Of a stretch of DNA of 64,000 nucleotides, positions 36,586 through 45,965 are shown piece after piece. Position numbers and translations under genes: made by a program. Numbering within the stretch: the first letter of the stretch is position 1; each line of letters begins with the position of its first letter. The notes beneath the pieces were generated by a model that was not told where the DNA came from, did not search any database, and saw only the letters and a list, made by a program, of their open reading frames with translations. Source of the DNA: Planctomycetaceae bacterium (GTDB lineage: Bacteria; Planctomycetota; Planctomycetia; Pirellulales; Pirellulaceae); the NCBI GenBank assembly GCA_002709045.1, contig PAPJ01000040.1, positions 49,710 through 113,709 of the forward strand, given 5' to 3'.

Positions 36586-37743
36586 TTAACCCCTCTGGGG
36601 ACGGATATCTTCGAAAGTACGGCTGATACTAGAGCTAACTTCAACTCGTGTGACATCGCCGTCAGTGCCACGGATGATATTTTCATCGGATTTACCAAAT
36701 AATGCATTAAGAATTCCATAAATAATATAAACACATACCAGGAACGCTCCAAAGGGGCGTGTTAATTTACCGTCTTTGGCAGCAAGAATACCAACCCTAA
36801 AACAGAGCAATATTATTAGCATTGCGGGAAATTGCAGTCTGAAGAATATCGATTCAGCAACGAGCCCTTCCGGCGTAATTGCTGCCGCAGCTCCCGCTAC
36901 AAATAAAACGTTAAGGATGTCAGCGCCGATGACATTTCCAACTGCCAACTCACCCTGCCCTTTGCGCGCAGCCGTTACTGCAGTAACAAGTTCTGGCAGG
37001 CTGGTGCCAAACGCGACTAATGTAGAAGCAATGACTGCCTCAGGAATTCCGGCTTCGGTCGCTAGTATTTTTGTGGCCTCGATTAGGGCAATACTCGATA
37101 ACACTACAAAGAAACACCCTACAAGAATGCAACCGACAAGCATTGATGCAGGTGATTCATCCTCCGGCTCCGCATCCGTATCGTCGGCTTCTGCATGTTT
37201 AGCCAATCGTACTGACCAGATCATATAGACGACCAAACCGCAAACCAATACAAAACCCGCCCACTGAGGTAGTGTGGCCTCCGTTTGAAAGACGTTACCC
37301 AAATCAGTGAATGGCAGGCAGAACACCACTAGCATTATGCCAGCGCCAAATTGCACCCATCCCTGCCGATTTACCACTTTCTTATTCAGCGGCAGAGGTG
37401 AAATCAAACAGGCGGTACCGAGAATTAGTCCGGCGTCGCAAATTACCGATCCGACAGCATTCCCTAAAGCAATATCAGGATTACCATTAAGCGCTGCCAA
37501 CACGGATACAACAGCTTCCGGAAATGTGGTCCCAACCGAAACAATGGTAGCGCCGACAATCACTTTTGGCATCCCGGTTCGCAAGGATAACGTAACGGAC
37601 TTATCGACCATCCAATCGGCCGATTTACCTAGTATGGCTATTGCAATAACCATCACCCCCAGTAAGTAGAGCATGTTCATCTCAGCTAGCTGTTGAATCA
37701 GACCGGCAAGCACTTCTTCAGGATTCCATGAGGCAATGAGCAT
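36586..37743 (-). CDS. Calcium/sodium antiporter (CaCA family, YrbG-like)
   Basis: 385 residues, about ten transmembrane helices. The two inverted alpha repeats are obvious: first repeat GATIVSVGTTFPEAVVS...GNAVGSVICDAGLIL, second repeat ASTLVAFGTSLPELVTA...GNVIGADILNVLFV. These carry the conserved Glu and Ser/Thr cation ligands. A hydrophilic linker rich in Asp/Glu (AEADDTDAEPEDESPA) separates the halves, as usual. Exchanges Na+ or H+ for Ca2+ at the inner membrane. Confidence 0.93.
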   Translation of the reverse strand: MLIASWNPEEVLAGLIQQLAEMNMLYLLGVMVIAIAILGKSADWMVDKSVTLSLRTGMPKVIVGATIVSVGTTFPEAVVSVLAALNGNPDIALGNAVGSVICDAGLILGTACLISPLPLNKKVVNRQGWVQFGAGIMLVVFCLPFTDLGNVFQTEATLPQWAGFVLVCGLVVYMIWSVRLAKHAEADDTDAEPEDESPASMLVGCILVGCFFVVLSSIALIEATKILATEAGIPEAVIASTLVAFGTSLPELVTAVTAARKGQGELAVGNVIGADILNVLFVAGAAAAITPEGLVAESIFFRLQFPAMLIILLCFRVGILAAKDGKLTRPFGAFLVCVYIIYGILNALFGKSDENIIRGTDGDVTRVEVSSSISRTFEDIRPQRG

Positions 37744-37849
37744 ATCTTGTTTCCGGCATTCTTAAATAATAAAGATTGAGCTAAAATTTTAAGGGGGTTC
37801 AGCACCCCATACAACCTCATCTTTATTCACGTTCACATTGTTGCCAGAA

Positions 37850-38704
37850 ATGCCACTAATAAAACTGTTTACCAAAGGCAACTTTAATTTTGCTTGGAAA
37901 CTCGCTCGACTGCCCATTTTCATCTATATCGGCCTACTTATTGTGATGTTTGTATTTGAAAACCGCCTGGTTTTCCAACCGACAGTAGAAACCGGTATCC
38001 CTCCGCAAGATGAACGTAAAAATAATCGGCATCGGTATATCACGGTAAATGAACATCAAATACACGCGTTGTTTGTAGAACGTGAAAATCCAATTTGTTA
38101 CGCGATTTATTTTCACGGAAATGGTGGAAATATTATCCACAGAACCTCGCTTTTGGAATGGCTATCGACCCGACTTAATATCAGCATCTTAGGCGTGTCT
38201 TATTCGGGGTACGGATATAGTCGGGGCCGTCCTTCGGAGCGACAATTTTACGAGGACGCCGAGTCGTCTTTAGCATATATGACGAGCCAATTCAAAATCC
38301 CGCCGTCTCGGATAATGCTATTTGGCGAGAGCCTAGGTGGAGTTGTAGCGACCCGACTTGCCGCTCAACATCAAATACCATTACTAGCGTTAGATAGTAC
38401 TTTTACTTCCCTCTGCGATGTCGCACAAACTCATTACCCGTGGTTGCCCGTGAAATATTTGATGCGGAACAGGTTTTCATCCTTGCCATTCGCTGGGCAA
38501 TTCGTAGGCACAACGATCCAAACTCACGGTACAGACGACCAAATAGTCCCATTTCAGCTAGGGAAACAACTAGCCGATTCATTTGGTGGCAATCACACGC
38601 TTATCCAACGTGAGGGAGGACGACACAACGAGGCCCCTTCCAGTGAGTACATCCGGGCTCTGGAAATTGAAATAAACAAATTATATAAAGCACCGACGGA
38701 GTGA
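37850..38704 (+). CDS. Membrane-anchored alpha/beta hydrolase
   Basis: 284 residues from ATG 37850. One transmembrane segment near the N-terminus (about 16-36, LPIFIYIGLLIVMFVFE), then the hydrolase fold with oxyanion HGNGGNI, nucleophile GESLGG, an Asp in LALDSTFTS, DDQIVPF and catalytic His in GGRHNEAP. Resembles the BEM46/YqiA-like 'alpha/beta hydrolase fold' group; substrate unknown. A TTG 4 codons earlier is possible, and no strong SD decides. Its stop codon lies in the terminator-like hairpin that follows. Confidence 0.78.
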   Translation: MPLIKLFTKGNFNFAWKLARLPIFIYIGLLIVMFVFENRLVFQPTVETGIPPQDERKNNRHRYITVNEHQIHALFVERENPICYAIYFHGNGGNIIHRTSLLEWLSTRLNISILGVSYSGYGYSRGRPSERQFYEDAESSLAYMTSQFKIPPSRIMLFGESLGGVVATRLAAQHQIPLLALDSTFTSLCDVAQTHYPWLPVKYLMRNRFSSLPFAGQFVGTTIQTHGTDDQIVPFQLGKQLADSFGGNHTLIQREGGRHNEAPSSEYIRALEIEINKLYKAPTE

Positions 38705-38747
38705 GATTTTATTGCCTCACTCCGCTAAATCTGTGCGTAACTGCTCA
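38697..38747. terminator. Bidirectional terminator-like hairpins between hydrolase and cysK
   Basis: CGGAGTGAG (38697-38705, including the hydrolase stop) pairs perfectly with CTCACTCCG (38716-38724) around a 10-base loop. A second weaker hairpin, AATCTG/CAGATT, follows within about 25 bases. Both lie between convergent stops and lack a strong T-tract, so they may serve either strand. Confidence 0.5.
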
Positions 38748-38749
38748 GA

Positions 38750-39691
38750 TTAATCGGTGAGCCCTTCAAACAACGGTGTTGACAGATACCGTTCTCCCAG
38801 ACTTGGAAGTACCGTAACAATCACCTTGCCGGCGAACTCTGGACGTGCTGCGATTTTAGCCGCGGCACAGACATTGGCACCACTACTGATCCCGGCCATC
38901 AGGCCTTCCTGTTTGGCCAGATTACGGGCCCACTCAAATGATTCTTCATCAGACACCCTAACCACATCATCTACGATGGACGTGTCGAGGTTGGTTGGAA
39001 CGAAACCAGCACCAATTCCCTGAATCCTATGTTTTCCGGGGCCTTCACCACTAATAACCGCTGAGGTTACTGGTTCCACAGCAAACGCTTTGATTTCAGG
39101 ATTTTTCGATTTGAGAAAACGTGCGGATCCTGTGATCGTGCCGCCGGTACCAACGCCGGCGATCACTGCTGCTACCTGCCCTTCAGTATCAGCCCATATT
39201 TCCGGACCGGTGGTGGCTTCGTGAATCGCAGGGTTCGCCGGATTCTCAAACTGTTGAGGCATCCACGCATTCTCTTCTAACTCAACGATCTCGGCTGCTT
39301 TGTTAATAGCACCTTTCATGCCTTCGGCGGCAGGGGTAAGCACTAGCTTGGCACCCAGTTGACGCAATAGTGCCCGGCGTTCCACAGACATACTTTCCGG
39401 CATTGTTAGCGTTAACTTGTAACCTTTAGCCGCACACACGAAAGCCAGAGCAATGCCCGTATTACCACTGGTCGGTTCAACAACATGCGTATCAGCATTC
39501 AACGCACCACTCTCTTCACCGGAACGAATCATTGCCACGCCAATACGGTCTTTAACGCTATTGAGCGGATTAAAGAACTCACATTTTGCATAAACCGTTG
39601 CTCCGCCTTCCGGGATCACTCGATTCAATCTTATCAGGGGAGTATCCCCTATCACCTGTGTCGCATCGGAATATGTCTTGTTTCGCAACAT
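38750..39691 (-). CDS. cysK: Cysteine synthase A (O-acetylserine sulfhydrylase)
   Basis: 313 residues. PLP enzyme making cysteine from O-acetylserine and sulfide. The PLP lysine is in FNPLNSVKDRIGVAMI, the substrate loop is EPTSGNTGIALAFV, and GVGTGGTITGSARFL is the phosphate-binding loop. ISSGANVCAAAKIA near the end is also standard. Length is normal. Divergent from the ferritin-like gene over 263 bases with a strong dyad. Confidence 0.94.
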   Translation of the reverse strand: MLRNKTYSDATQVIGDTPLIRLNRVIPEGGATVYAKCEFFNPLNSVKDRIGVAMIRSGEESGALNADTHVVEPTSGNTGIALAFVCAAKGYKLTLTMPESMSVERRALLRQLGAKLVLTPAAEGMKGAINKAAEIVELEENAWMPQQFENPANPAIHEATTGPEIWADTEGQVAAVIAGVGTGGTITGSARFLKSKNPEIKAFAVEPVTSAVISGEGPGKHRIQGIGAGFVPTNLDTSIVDDVVRVSDEESFEWARNLAKQEGLMAGISSGANVCAAAKIAARPEFAGKVIVTVLPSLGERYLSTPLFEGLTD

Positions 39692-39814
39692 CTAACTAAT
39701 CACCTTTTCCTTGACTATTCTCTTTATTGATTTTCGTTTGTCAGGCCATCCACTGAGAGTCCCGTTACACCACTCGGTTACTCTGTAAACACTTGTTACT
39801 ATAGAAAACGGGCC

Positions 39815-39842
39815 TGCTATTCGAAGAATAGCATATTTTTCT
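39815..39842 (+). promoter_or_regulatory. 19-bp perfect dyad with T-rich tail between cysK and ferritin-like gene
   Basis: TGCTATTC (39815-39822) and GAATAGCA (39826-39833) are perfect arms around GAA, followed by a T-rich run. As RNA on the plus strand it would look like an intrinsic terminator or attenuator; as DNA it is a symmetrical operator site. It sits in a divergent region where both genes start away from it. Confidence 0.45.
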
Positions 39843-39871
39843 CATCTTTGTTACTCTCTTCAAATGAAATT

Positions 39872-39901
39872 TGACTTTACTTCCAGGCCACATAGATATT
39901 A
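39872..39901 (+). promoter_or_regulatory. Weak sigma70-like promoter upstream of the ferritin-like gene
   Basis: TTGACT and GATATT boxes are separated by about 18 bases, some 50 bases before the ATG at 39955. The match is modest, so this is a tentative call. Confidence 0.25.
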
Positions 39902-39954
39902 ATTTCTAGACGGTTAACAAACTGACAATTCAGGTAATCTCTTAGGTTTCAAAT

Positions 39955-40410
39955 ATGAACGACAATGCTCAAATTATCAAACTTCTTCAAGATGCCTATA
40001 ACCATGAATTAGAGGTCGTAACAAATTTCATCGCAAACAGTATTAATCTGGATGGAATACGAGCGGAGGAGATAAAAAAGGCACTTGCCGCTGACATCGC
40101 TGAGGAATTAACACACGCTCAACAACTTGCAAATCGTATTAAACAAATCGGCGGGCTTGTCCCAGGATCAGGGAAACTCGATTTTGGCCGACTTCCTCAG
40201 CCGCCAGAAGATACCTGTGATGTAATTGGTGTGATTAAGGGTGTAATTGATACTGAAATAGCCGCTTGCAATCTTTATAACCAAATCATTAAGGCGACCG
40301 ACGGCGTAGACTACGTAACACAGGATCTGTGCATCTCTTTACTTGCTGATGAAGAGGAACACTTAGTATTGTTTCGCGGATATCTGAAGGAATATGAGAG
40401 AGATTCCTAG
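39955..40410 (+). CDS. Ferritin-like diiron protein (bacterioferritin-type)
   Basis: 151 residues, a four-helix bundle. Diiron ligands are placed as in bacterioferritin: Glu18 in NHELEV, Glu51-x-x-His54 in EELTHA, Glu101 in DTEIAAC, and Glu133-x-x-His136 in DEEEHLVLF. Probably iron storage or peroxide detoxification; a Dps-like role is less likely because the helix and ligand order fit ferritin. Its stop shares the CTAG tetranucleotide with the stop of the convergent 2OG oxygenase gene. Confidence 0.85.
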   Translation: MNDNAQIIKLLQDAYNHELEVVTNFIANSINLDGIRAEEIKKALAADIAEELTHAQQLANRIKQIGGLVPGSGKLDFGRLPQPPEDTCDVIGVIKGVIDTEIAACNLYNQIIKATDGVDYVTQDLCISLLADEEEHLVLFRGYLKEYERDS

Positions 40411-41324
40411 GACCATACAAATACTTCAGGATCTTCGTCGCTATATCCAATAAACGTCGCCACGACAACACGTGCGGCTTCTCCGTCGACACCGGGTACC
40501 TCATGGATACATCCTGTATTAAAAAAATATAAATCACCAGGTTCCAGCACAATGTCGGCATTGGGGATCTGATTTTTGTCTGCATATTCGTAGAAGTTAT
40601 TATCACTTAAATAAGGTTGTACCTCAGGCTCCCAGAAGCACTGGTGTATACGGCATTGGGCGGAAATACCATCGAGCACTGTATTTTGTAATACGAGTAC
40701 TCCAGCTAACTGATGTTCAAATCTATACGCCTGATAATCGGTTCTCTTTTCGCGGCGACGAACGCTATCGAAATGTGGAGCGTAACTATAACCACCATAG
40801 TGGGCGCGGATAATAGCTTTACCGTATAGACGTCCATCAGCTTCTTTAGCAGTGCATACTTTTTTATCCGGAGCAATTTTCTGCAGACCTTTATAAAGCA
40901 CCTCTATGGGGTCAATCAGCCCATCGAATAAATTATCAAATAGTTGGTTAGATTCAGCCGAGTGTTTTAAAAAGGATTCGCGATCCGATCCACGATAGCC
41001 AAGACTAGATCCTATATCGATGCGAATTTTACGTTCGCCATTACTATCATTGCGCCATGCTTGCAGTGATTTATCGGATTTACCTTCCCGATAATGGCCT
41101 TCGGGTATACTTTCTTCCCGAAACCTTAAAGGGACGTCTTTTTTAGCATCAAATAACAACTCCCTTTCCACTAACCGCTCCATAATCGCTTCGCAGTCAG
41201 CACGGCCAATGGCTCTCCTAAATATCGTTGCTGGTATATCTCCTCTAGACAATTCGCCTATTAGACTCCGGTCTTGACTACATTCATTATCCCTGAGATC
41301 AACCTCAACCGCATTCCAGTTCAT
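40407..41324 (-). CDS. 2-oxoglutarate/Fe(II)-dependent oxygenase-like protein
   Basis: 305 residues from ATG 41324, which has AGAGGA 10 bases upstream; a TTG start 22 codons earlier has no ribosome-binding site. The C-terminal half reads like a prolyl-hydroxylase-type fold: H-x-D in SYAPHFDSVRR, LAGVLVLQN, the distal His in GCIHEVPG with Arg in EAARVVVATFI. Substrate unknown. The N-terminal 120 residues have no clear domain. Its last bases overlap the ferritin-like stop in one CTAG. Confidence 0.72.
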   Translation of the reverse strand: MNWNAVEVDLRDNECSQDRSLIGELSRGDIPATIFRRAIGRADCEAIMERLVERELLFDAKKDVPLRFREESIPEGHYREGKSDKSLQAWRNDSNGERKIRIDIGSSLGYRGSDRESFLKHSAESNQLFDNLFDGLIDPIEVLYKGLQKIAPDKKVCTAKEADGRLYGKAIIRAHYGGYSYAPHFDSVRRREKRTDYQAYRFEHQLAGVLVLQNTVLDGISAQCRIHQCFWEPEVQPYLSDNNFYEYADKNQIPNADIVLEPGDLYFFNTGCIHEVPGVDGEAARVVVATFIGYSDEDPEVFVWS

Positions 41325-41520
41325 CGGTCTTAATTCCTCTAATCTATACGTTCCGAAATAGTATGCCTGCAATTGTCCTAAAACACCCAACGGAATCCAA
41401 GACTGGGGTTTATGAAGGACTGAGTTTTATTAGAATATAGGTATATTTGGCAAGAACAAGCAGGTGAGGCCGTATATAGCCTGTTTTTCCTTGTTTTAAC
41501 TTCTTGAATTAAACAGTTAG

Positions 41521-42240
41521 ATGAGTTCCAACTCAAATAATTCATTACCTGGCGGTATAACTACTGTGGGTGCCAAGATGTTGGTGGCACTTACCGGTAT
41601 TGCATTAATCCTATTTGTCATTGCACATATGTTGGGTAACCTGCAGATTTTTCTGGCGGGCGAGCAATTAAACGAATATGCCCATAAATTAAAAAGCATG
41701 GGCCCACTGCTTTGGGTGGCTCGTATAGGGCTCCTCTCGGTATTCTTAACGCATATTAGTCTGACTTTAGTTTTAACGCGTCGCAACGCCAAAGCACGGG
41801 GAAACCTTACGTCACCAGAACCACAGATCCGAATTACCGGTGAGCGGTACATCAATGGATATTCATATAAAACCGCCACCACTGCAAGCCGATTTATGAT
41901 TCACACGGGTATCGTAATTTTCCTGTTTGTAATTTACCATTTGATGCATTTCACGATCAGCCCGGAACATCCAACTCCAATGCCGGCAGATAGCTTAATA
42001 GACGTAAAAAAGATGGTTATTGACGGGTTTAGTAACTCGATAATCTCCGGCGTATATATCCTGGCCCAATTAGCACTAGCCGGCCACATCTATCATGGCG
42101 CAAGCAGTGCTTTACAAACTCTTGGATTACGAACTGATTCCACCAAGTTTGGCGTCAGTAAACTAGGAATACTGTTGGCAACATTAATTGGGATCGGTAA
42201 CATTTCCATACCCGTTTGCGTAATGGCGAACATAATTTAA
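41521..42240 (+). CDS. sdhC: Succinate dehydrogenase cytochrome b subunit
   Basis: 239 residues, five transmembrane helices as in the single-subunit Bacillus-type cytochrome b558 anchor. Typical segments: KMLVALTGIALILFVIAHMLGNL, ARIGLLSVFLTHISLTL, GIVIFLFVIYHLMHF with haem-ligand His residues, and AGHIYHGASSALQTLGL. It anchors SdhAB and transfers electrons to quinone. sdhC-sdhA-sdhB order with 56- and 1-base gaps marks an operon. Confidence 0.94.
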   Translation: MSSNSNNSLPGGITTVGAKMLVALTGIALILFVIAHMLGNLQIFLAGEQLNEYAHKLKSMGPLLWVARIGLLSVFLTHISLTLVLTRRNAKARGNLTSPEPQIRITGERYINGYSYKTATTASRFMIHTGIVIFLFVIYHLMHFTISPEHPTPMPADSLIDVKKMVIDGFSNSIISGVYILAQLALAGHIYHGASSALQTLGLRTDSTKFGVSKLGILLATLIGIGNISIPVCVMANII

Positions 42241-42296
42241 TTGGCGTTATCATTATTCAACTAACTTAACAAACCATTCTGGTTAGTGTTTCACTT

Positions 42297-44216
42297 ATGA
42301 AATTAGATGCAAAAATTCCAGAAGGTCCCATTGAAGAAAAATGGGCCAACCATAAGATGGCGATGAAGCTCGTTAATCCGGCTAATAAGCGTAAATACAA
42401 AGTCATCATCATTGGTTCTGGCTTAGCCGGCGCATCCGCTGCCGCCACGATGGGCGAACTTGGCTATAACGTTGAATGTTTCTGTTTTCAGGACAGTCCC
42501 CGACGCGCTCATAGCATCGCAGCTCAGGGTGGGATTAATGCTGCCAAGAACTACCCCGGCGATGGAGACAGCATTTACCGGCTTTTCTACGACACCGTCA
42601 AAGGCGGCGACTTCAGATCACGTGAGGCAAATGTCTATCGACTGGCCTATATAAGCAACCAGATCATTGACCACTGTGTTGCACAGGGTGTGCCGTTTGC
42701 GAGGGATTACGGCGGTCTGCTTGATAACCGTTCCTTCGGGGGAGCTCAGGTTTCCCGTACATTCTATGCCCGCGGGCAAACCGGTCAGCAATTATTGATT
42801 GGTGCTTATCAGGCTCTTAGTCGACAAATTGCCGCGGGTACTGTAAAAATGCACACGCGAACGGAAATGCTCGACGTTGTAGTTGCTGATAATGTAGCCA
42901 AGGGTGTTGTTGTTCGTAATTTGGTAAACGGTCAGGTTGAAAGTCATTCGGGTGATGCTGTCGTTTTGGCCACCGGAGGCTATGGTAATGTGTTTTATCT
43001 TTCCACAAACGCAATGGGCTGCAACGTGACTGCTGCCTATCGCGCGTATAAAAAGGGGGCCGGTTTTGCGAACCCTTGCTATACACAAATACACCCGACA
43101 TGCATTCCCGTGAGTGGCGATCACCAATCCAAATTGACACTCATGTCAGAAAGCCTTCGTAACGACGGCCGGGTTTGGGTTCCAAAGGAACTTGGTGATA
43201 AACGACGGCCTGAAGAGATACCGGACGACGAACGTGACTACTATCTCGAACGTAAATATCCATCATTCGGTAATCTTGCTCCCCGAGATATAGCGTCCCG
43301 AAGCGCCAAGGAGGTCTGCGATGAAGGGCGGGGCGTGGGTAATACTGGCCTTGGCGTTTATCTCGATTTCCGGGATGCTATCAATCGACTGGGGGAAGAG
43401 ACCATCAGCGCCAGATACGGTAATCTGTTTGATATGTACGAACGTATTACAGCTGAGAATCCGTACAAAAATCCTATGCGTATTTATCCCGCAGTTCATT
43501 ACACAATGGGTGGACTTTGGGTCGATTATAATCTTATGAGTACAATCCAGGGTTTATACGTTATAGGTGAAGCAAATTTTTCCGATCATGGCGCAAACCG
43601 ACTTGGCGCGAGTGCACTGATGCAAGGATTGGCAGACGGGTACTTCGTCTTACCACAAACGATCGCCGATTATCTGGCTACGATGGGCGCTAGCCACGAG
43701 CGTCTTCCTATCGAAGATGAAGTATTCGTGCAGGCAGAGGAGGCCGTAAATAATCGAATTAACCGTCTACTCAATGTTAACGGATCGAGAACGGTTGATT
43801 CCTTTCACAAAGAACTTGGCCTGATCATGTGGGAAAACTGTGGTATGAGTCGGCTTAAAAAGGGTCTTGAAACGGCCATCGAAGAAATCCCCAAATTGCG
43901 AAAGGATTTCTGGGCGAACGTTAAAGTTAACGGAAGTGCAGATAATTTTAATATCTCGCTTGAGAAAGCGGGGCGTGTCGCGGACTTTCTCGAATTTGGT
44001 GAGTTGATGTGCCGAGATGCCTTAGCGCGAGAAGAATCCGCCGGTGGGCATTTCCGGGCTGAACACCAAACCGCTGAAGGTGAAGCGCTCCGAAACGATG
44101 ACGACTTTTGTCATTCTGCCGTCTGGGAGTATACCGGTGATGACGCTGTGCCAATTCGACATGAAGAGGCACTCAAATTCGACAATGTAAAACTCGCAAC
44201 GCGGAGTTACAAGTAA
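42297..44216 (+). CDS. sdhA: Succinate dehydrogenase/fumarate reductase flavoprotein subunit
   Basis: 639 residues. FAD-binding [19 protein letters not shown], the His-FAD segment [27 protein letters not shown], and HPTCIP, followed by [15 protein letters not shown] and [17 protein letters not shown]. Oxidises succinate in the citric acid cycle. With SdhC of Bacillus type and SdhB, it forms the complete complex II here. Confidence 0.96.
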   Translation: MKLDAKIPEGPIEEKWANHKMAMKLVNPANKRKYKVIIIGSGLAGASAAATMGELGYNVECFCFQDSPRRAHSIAAQGGINAAKNYPGDGDSIYRLFYDTVKGGDFRSREANVYRLAYISNQIIDHCVAQGVPFARDYGGLLDNRSFGGAQVSRTFYARGQTGQQLLIGAYQALSRQIAAGTVKMHTRTEMLDVVVADNVAKGVVVRNLVNGQVESHSGDAVVLATGGYGNVFYLSTNAMGCNVTAAYRAYKKGAGFANPCYTQIHPTCIPVSGDHQSKLTLMSESLRNDGRVWVPKELGDKRRPEEIPDDERDYYLERKYPSFGNLAPRDIASRSAKEVCDEGRGVGNTGLGVYLDFRDAINRLGEETISARYGNLFDMYERITAENPYKNPMRIYPAVHYTMGGLWVDYNLMSTIQGLYVIGEANFSDHGANRLGASALMQGLADGYFVLPQTIADYLATMGASHERLPIEDEVFVQAEEAVNNRINRLLNVNGSRTVDSFHKELGLIMWENCGMSRLKKGLETAIEEIPKLRKDFWANVKVNGSADNFNISLEKAGRVADFLEFGELMCRDALAREESAGGHFRAEHQTAEGEALRNDDDFCHSAVWEYTGDDAVPIRHEEALKFDNVKLATRSYK

Positions 44217-44217
44217 A

Positions 44218-44973
44218 ATGGCAGCATACAATATTAAAATTTGGCGCCAAAATGGGCCGGATAGTAATGGAAGTATGGAACGACACGTCGTCAAAGGCAT
44301 TGACGGTGACATGTCTTTTCTTGAAATGCTTGACCACCTTAACGAAGACTTGGAAGAGCAAGGCAAGGAACCGGTAGCTTTCGACCACGATTGCAGGGAA
44401 GGTATATGCGGCGCCTGTTCTTTGGTTATCAACGGTCAGTCTCATGGACCAGAAACCACCACAACCTGCCAACTACATATGCGTAGTTTTGAACAGGCCA
44501 ACATTACTGAGATTACCGTTGAGCCCTTCCGGGCTAATGGATTTCCCATTATACGGGACTGTGTTGTTGATCGCAGTGGCTTTGACCGGATTATTCAGGC
44601 CGGCGGTTATGTATCAGTAAATACGGGTAATGCGCCGGATGCGAATGCCAACGCCATAGCAAAACCAGACGCAGATACAGCCTTTGATGCTGCTGCCTGC
44701 ATTGGTTGTGGTGCTTGTGTTGCGGCCTGCAAGAATGCATCTGCCATGTTATTTGTCTCTGCCAAAGTATCTCATTTAGCCCATCTTCCCCAGGGTGACG
44801 CGGAACGTCATGAACGAGTCGAATCTATGGTGAACACTATGGACCGGGAGGGCTTCGGGTCATGTACTAACTACGGTGAATGTGAGGCAGCCTGTCCAAA
44901 GAGTATTAGTACGGATAATATCGCGACGCTCAATCGTGAATTTATCCGGGCAAAAATCGGACGTATCACCTAA
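44218..44973 (+). CDS. sdhB: Succinate dehydrogenase/fumarate reductase iron-sulfur subunit
   Basis: 251 residues. The [2Fe-2S] cluster Cys set is in [16 protein letters not shown] with a fourth Cys in TTTCQLHM, and the [4Fe-4S]/[3Fe-4S] ligands are in [14 protein letters not shown] and [16 protein letters not shown]. One base separates it from sdhA. Ends the operon; tandem hairpins follow. Confidence 0.96.
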   Translation: MAAYNIKIWRQNGPDSNGSMERHVVKGIDGDMSFLEMLDHLNEDLEEQGKEPVAFDHDCREGICGACSLVINGQSHGPETTTTCQLHMRSFEQANITEITVEPFRANGFPIIRDCVVDRSGFDRIIQAGGYVSVNTGNAPDANANAIAKPDADTAFDAAACIGCGACVAACKNASAMLFVSAKVSHLAHLPQGDAERHERVESMVNTMDREGFGSCTNYGECEAACPKSISTDNIATLNREFIRAKIGRIT

Positions 44974-45004
44974 CCTAGGCGTTAGTTCCTCGCACGGATA
45001 TTAG

Positions 45005-45041
45005 TGAGTACACCTGTACTCAACCTGAAGACAACGTCTTC
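45005..45041 (+). terminator. Tandem hairpins downstream of sdhCAB
   Basis: TGAGTAC/GTACTCA (45005-45022, 7-bp stem, loop ACCT) and GAAGAC/GTCTTC (45027-45041, 6-bp stem, loop AAC) lie in tandem some 30 bases after sdhB. There is no strong T-tract, so termination is inferred from position. I see no gene in 44974-45157. Confidence 0.4.
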
Positions 45042-45157
45042 CCCTCATAGTATCCACAAATACTCACATCCTAGCGTTCCATCTTCTTGGTACGTAATTC
45101 GCACCTATTCTATTGCGATAATCACTAACGACAGGATAAAGCGTCAGGAACCAGTAG

Positions 45158-45862
45158 ATGAAACTGCCAACAGCTCTCAGCGCAGCCTTTTTTTTCACGA
45201 TCGTAAATCAGGCCTTGTTTTCGGAAGAGAATGTGGACAATGCCGTTCAACAACTAGTTCAGGATGCACAACTTCGAGTTCAGCGTGATGCGATACAAGC
45301 CGCCGGCAAACCGATGTTCAACAATCTCAATGACTGGCAGAGATGGGCAAATCAGCTAAACAATATGCCGCCACGCCAATTGAACGGCCTATTGAATATC
45401 CTTAACGCGACCCAACGTCGAATCCTTGCACAACGCCAACAATTAGTATCACAATTCCTTCAGCAACAATGGCTGCAACAGCAACTTTGGATGCAGCAAC
45501 AAGCATTGTCTAATTTACCCTTTGGGATGCTGCCCCGGGGATTTAATAGACCAACTATATACTACGCACCAATTGTACAGTGGTTTCCACAAGGTGTGCA
45601 TTTCAATGCGTCTGCTGTACTAAGTCCAGACCGCCGCTATGTGCGCATGAACCTAAATCCTTTTTTTTCATCGATCGGCCAGGTTTACAATTACAACGTA
45701 AGCAATGGTGCCTATTACCGGTCTCAGACATTTTCTCAGCCCTGGGGCTACGACAACTCCCTGCATGGCGTTACACGTCGAACGACTAATTCTCAGCTAC
45801 CTTCAGACCCAACAGGACGTCGCCTACCGGACTGGTATAAGAGAATTCGCAATAATCCCTAG
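45158..45862 (+). CDS. Exported Gln-rich protein of unknown function
   Basis: 234 residues with a signal peptide ending near ALFSEE. Residues about 80-125 are very Gln-rich and helical (QQQWLQQQLWMQQQ), the N-terminal part is helical and the last 70 residues contain Tyr/Asn-rich beta-type sequence. No recognised family. Probably a periplasmic or surface protein. The SMP-30-like gene follows on the same strand about 100 bases later. Confidence 0.6.
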   Translation: MKLPTALSAAFFFTIVNQALFSEENVDNAVQQLVQDAQLRVQRDAIQAAGKPMFNNLNDWQRWANQLNNMPPRQLNGLLNILNATQRRILAQRQQLVSQFLQQQWLQQQLWMQQQALSNLPFGMLPRGFNRPTIYYAPIVQWFPQGVHFNASAVLSPDRRYVRMNLNPFFSSIGQVYNYNVSNGAYYRSQTFSQPWGYDNSLHGVTRRTTNSQLPSDPTGRRLPDWYKRIRNNP

Positions 45863-45965
45863 GTTAAGAATATCTATTGTAACCACGCCTTCCAATTCCG
45901 CCTCCGGCTTTGCTAAAATATTACGCATGGAGACGCTCTCACCCAGTTCAAGGTACAACAAAGTT

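Noticed and set aside
45004..45288. 94-residue ORF after sdhB
   Set aside because: Ser/Thr-rich sequence with no domain that covers the tandem hairpins and overlaps the start of the exported Gln-rich protein.
45705..45965. Long N-terminal extension of the SMP-30-like gene
   Set aside because: It overlaps the preceding gene in another frame and buries a clean signal peptide that starts at ATG 45966.
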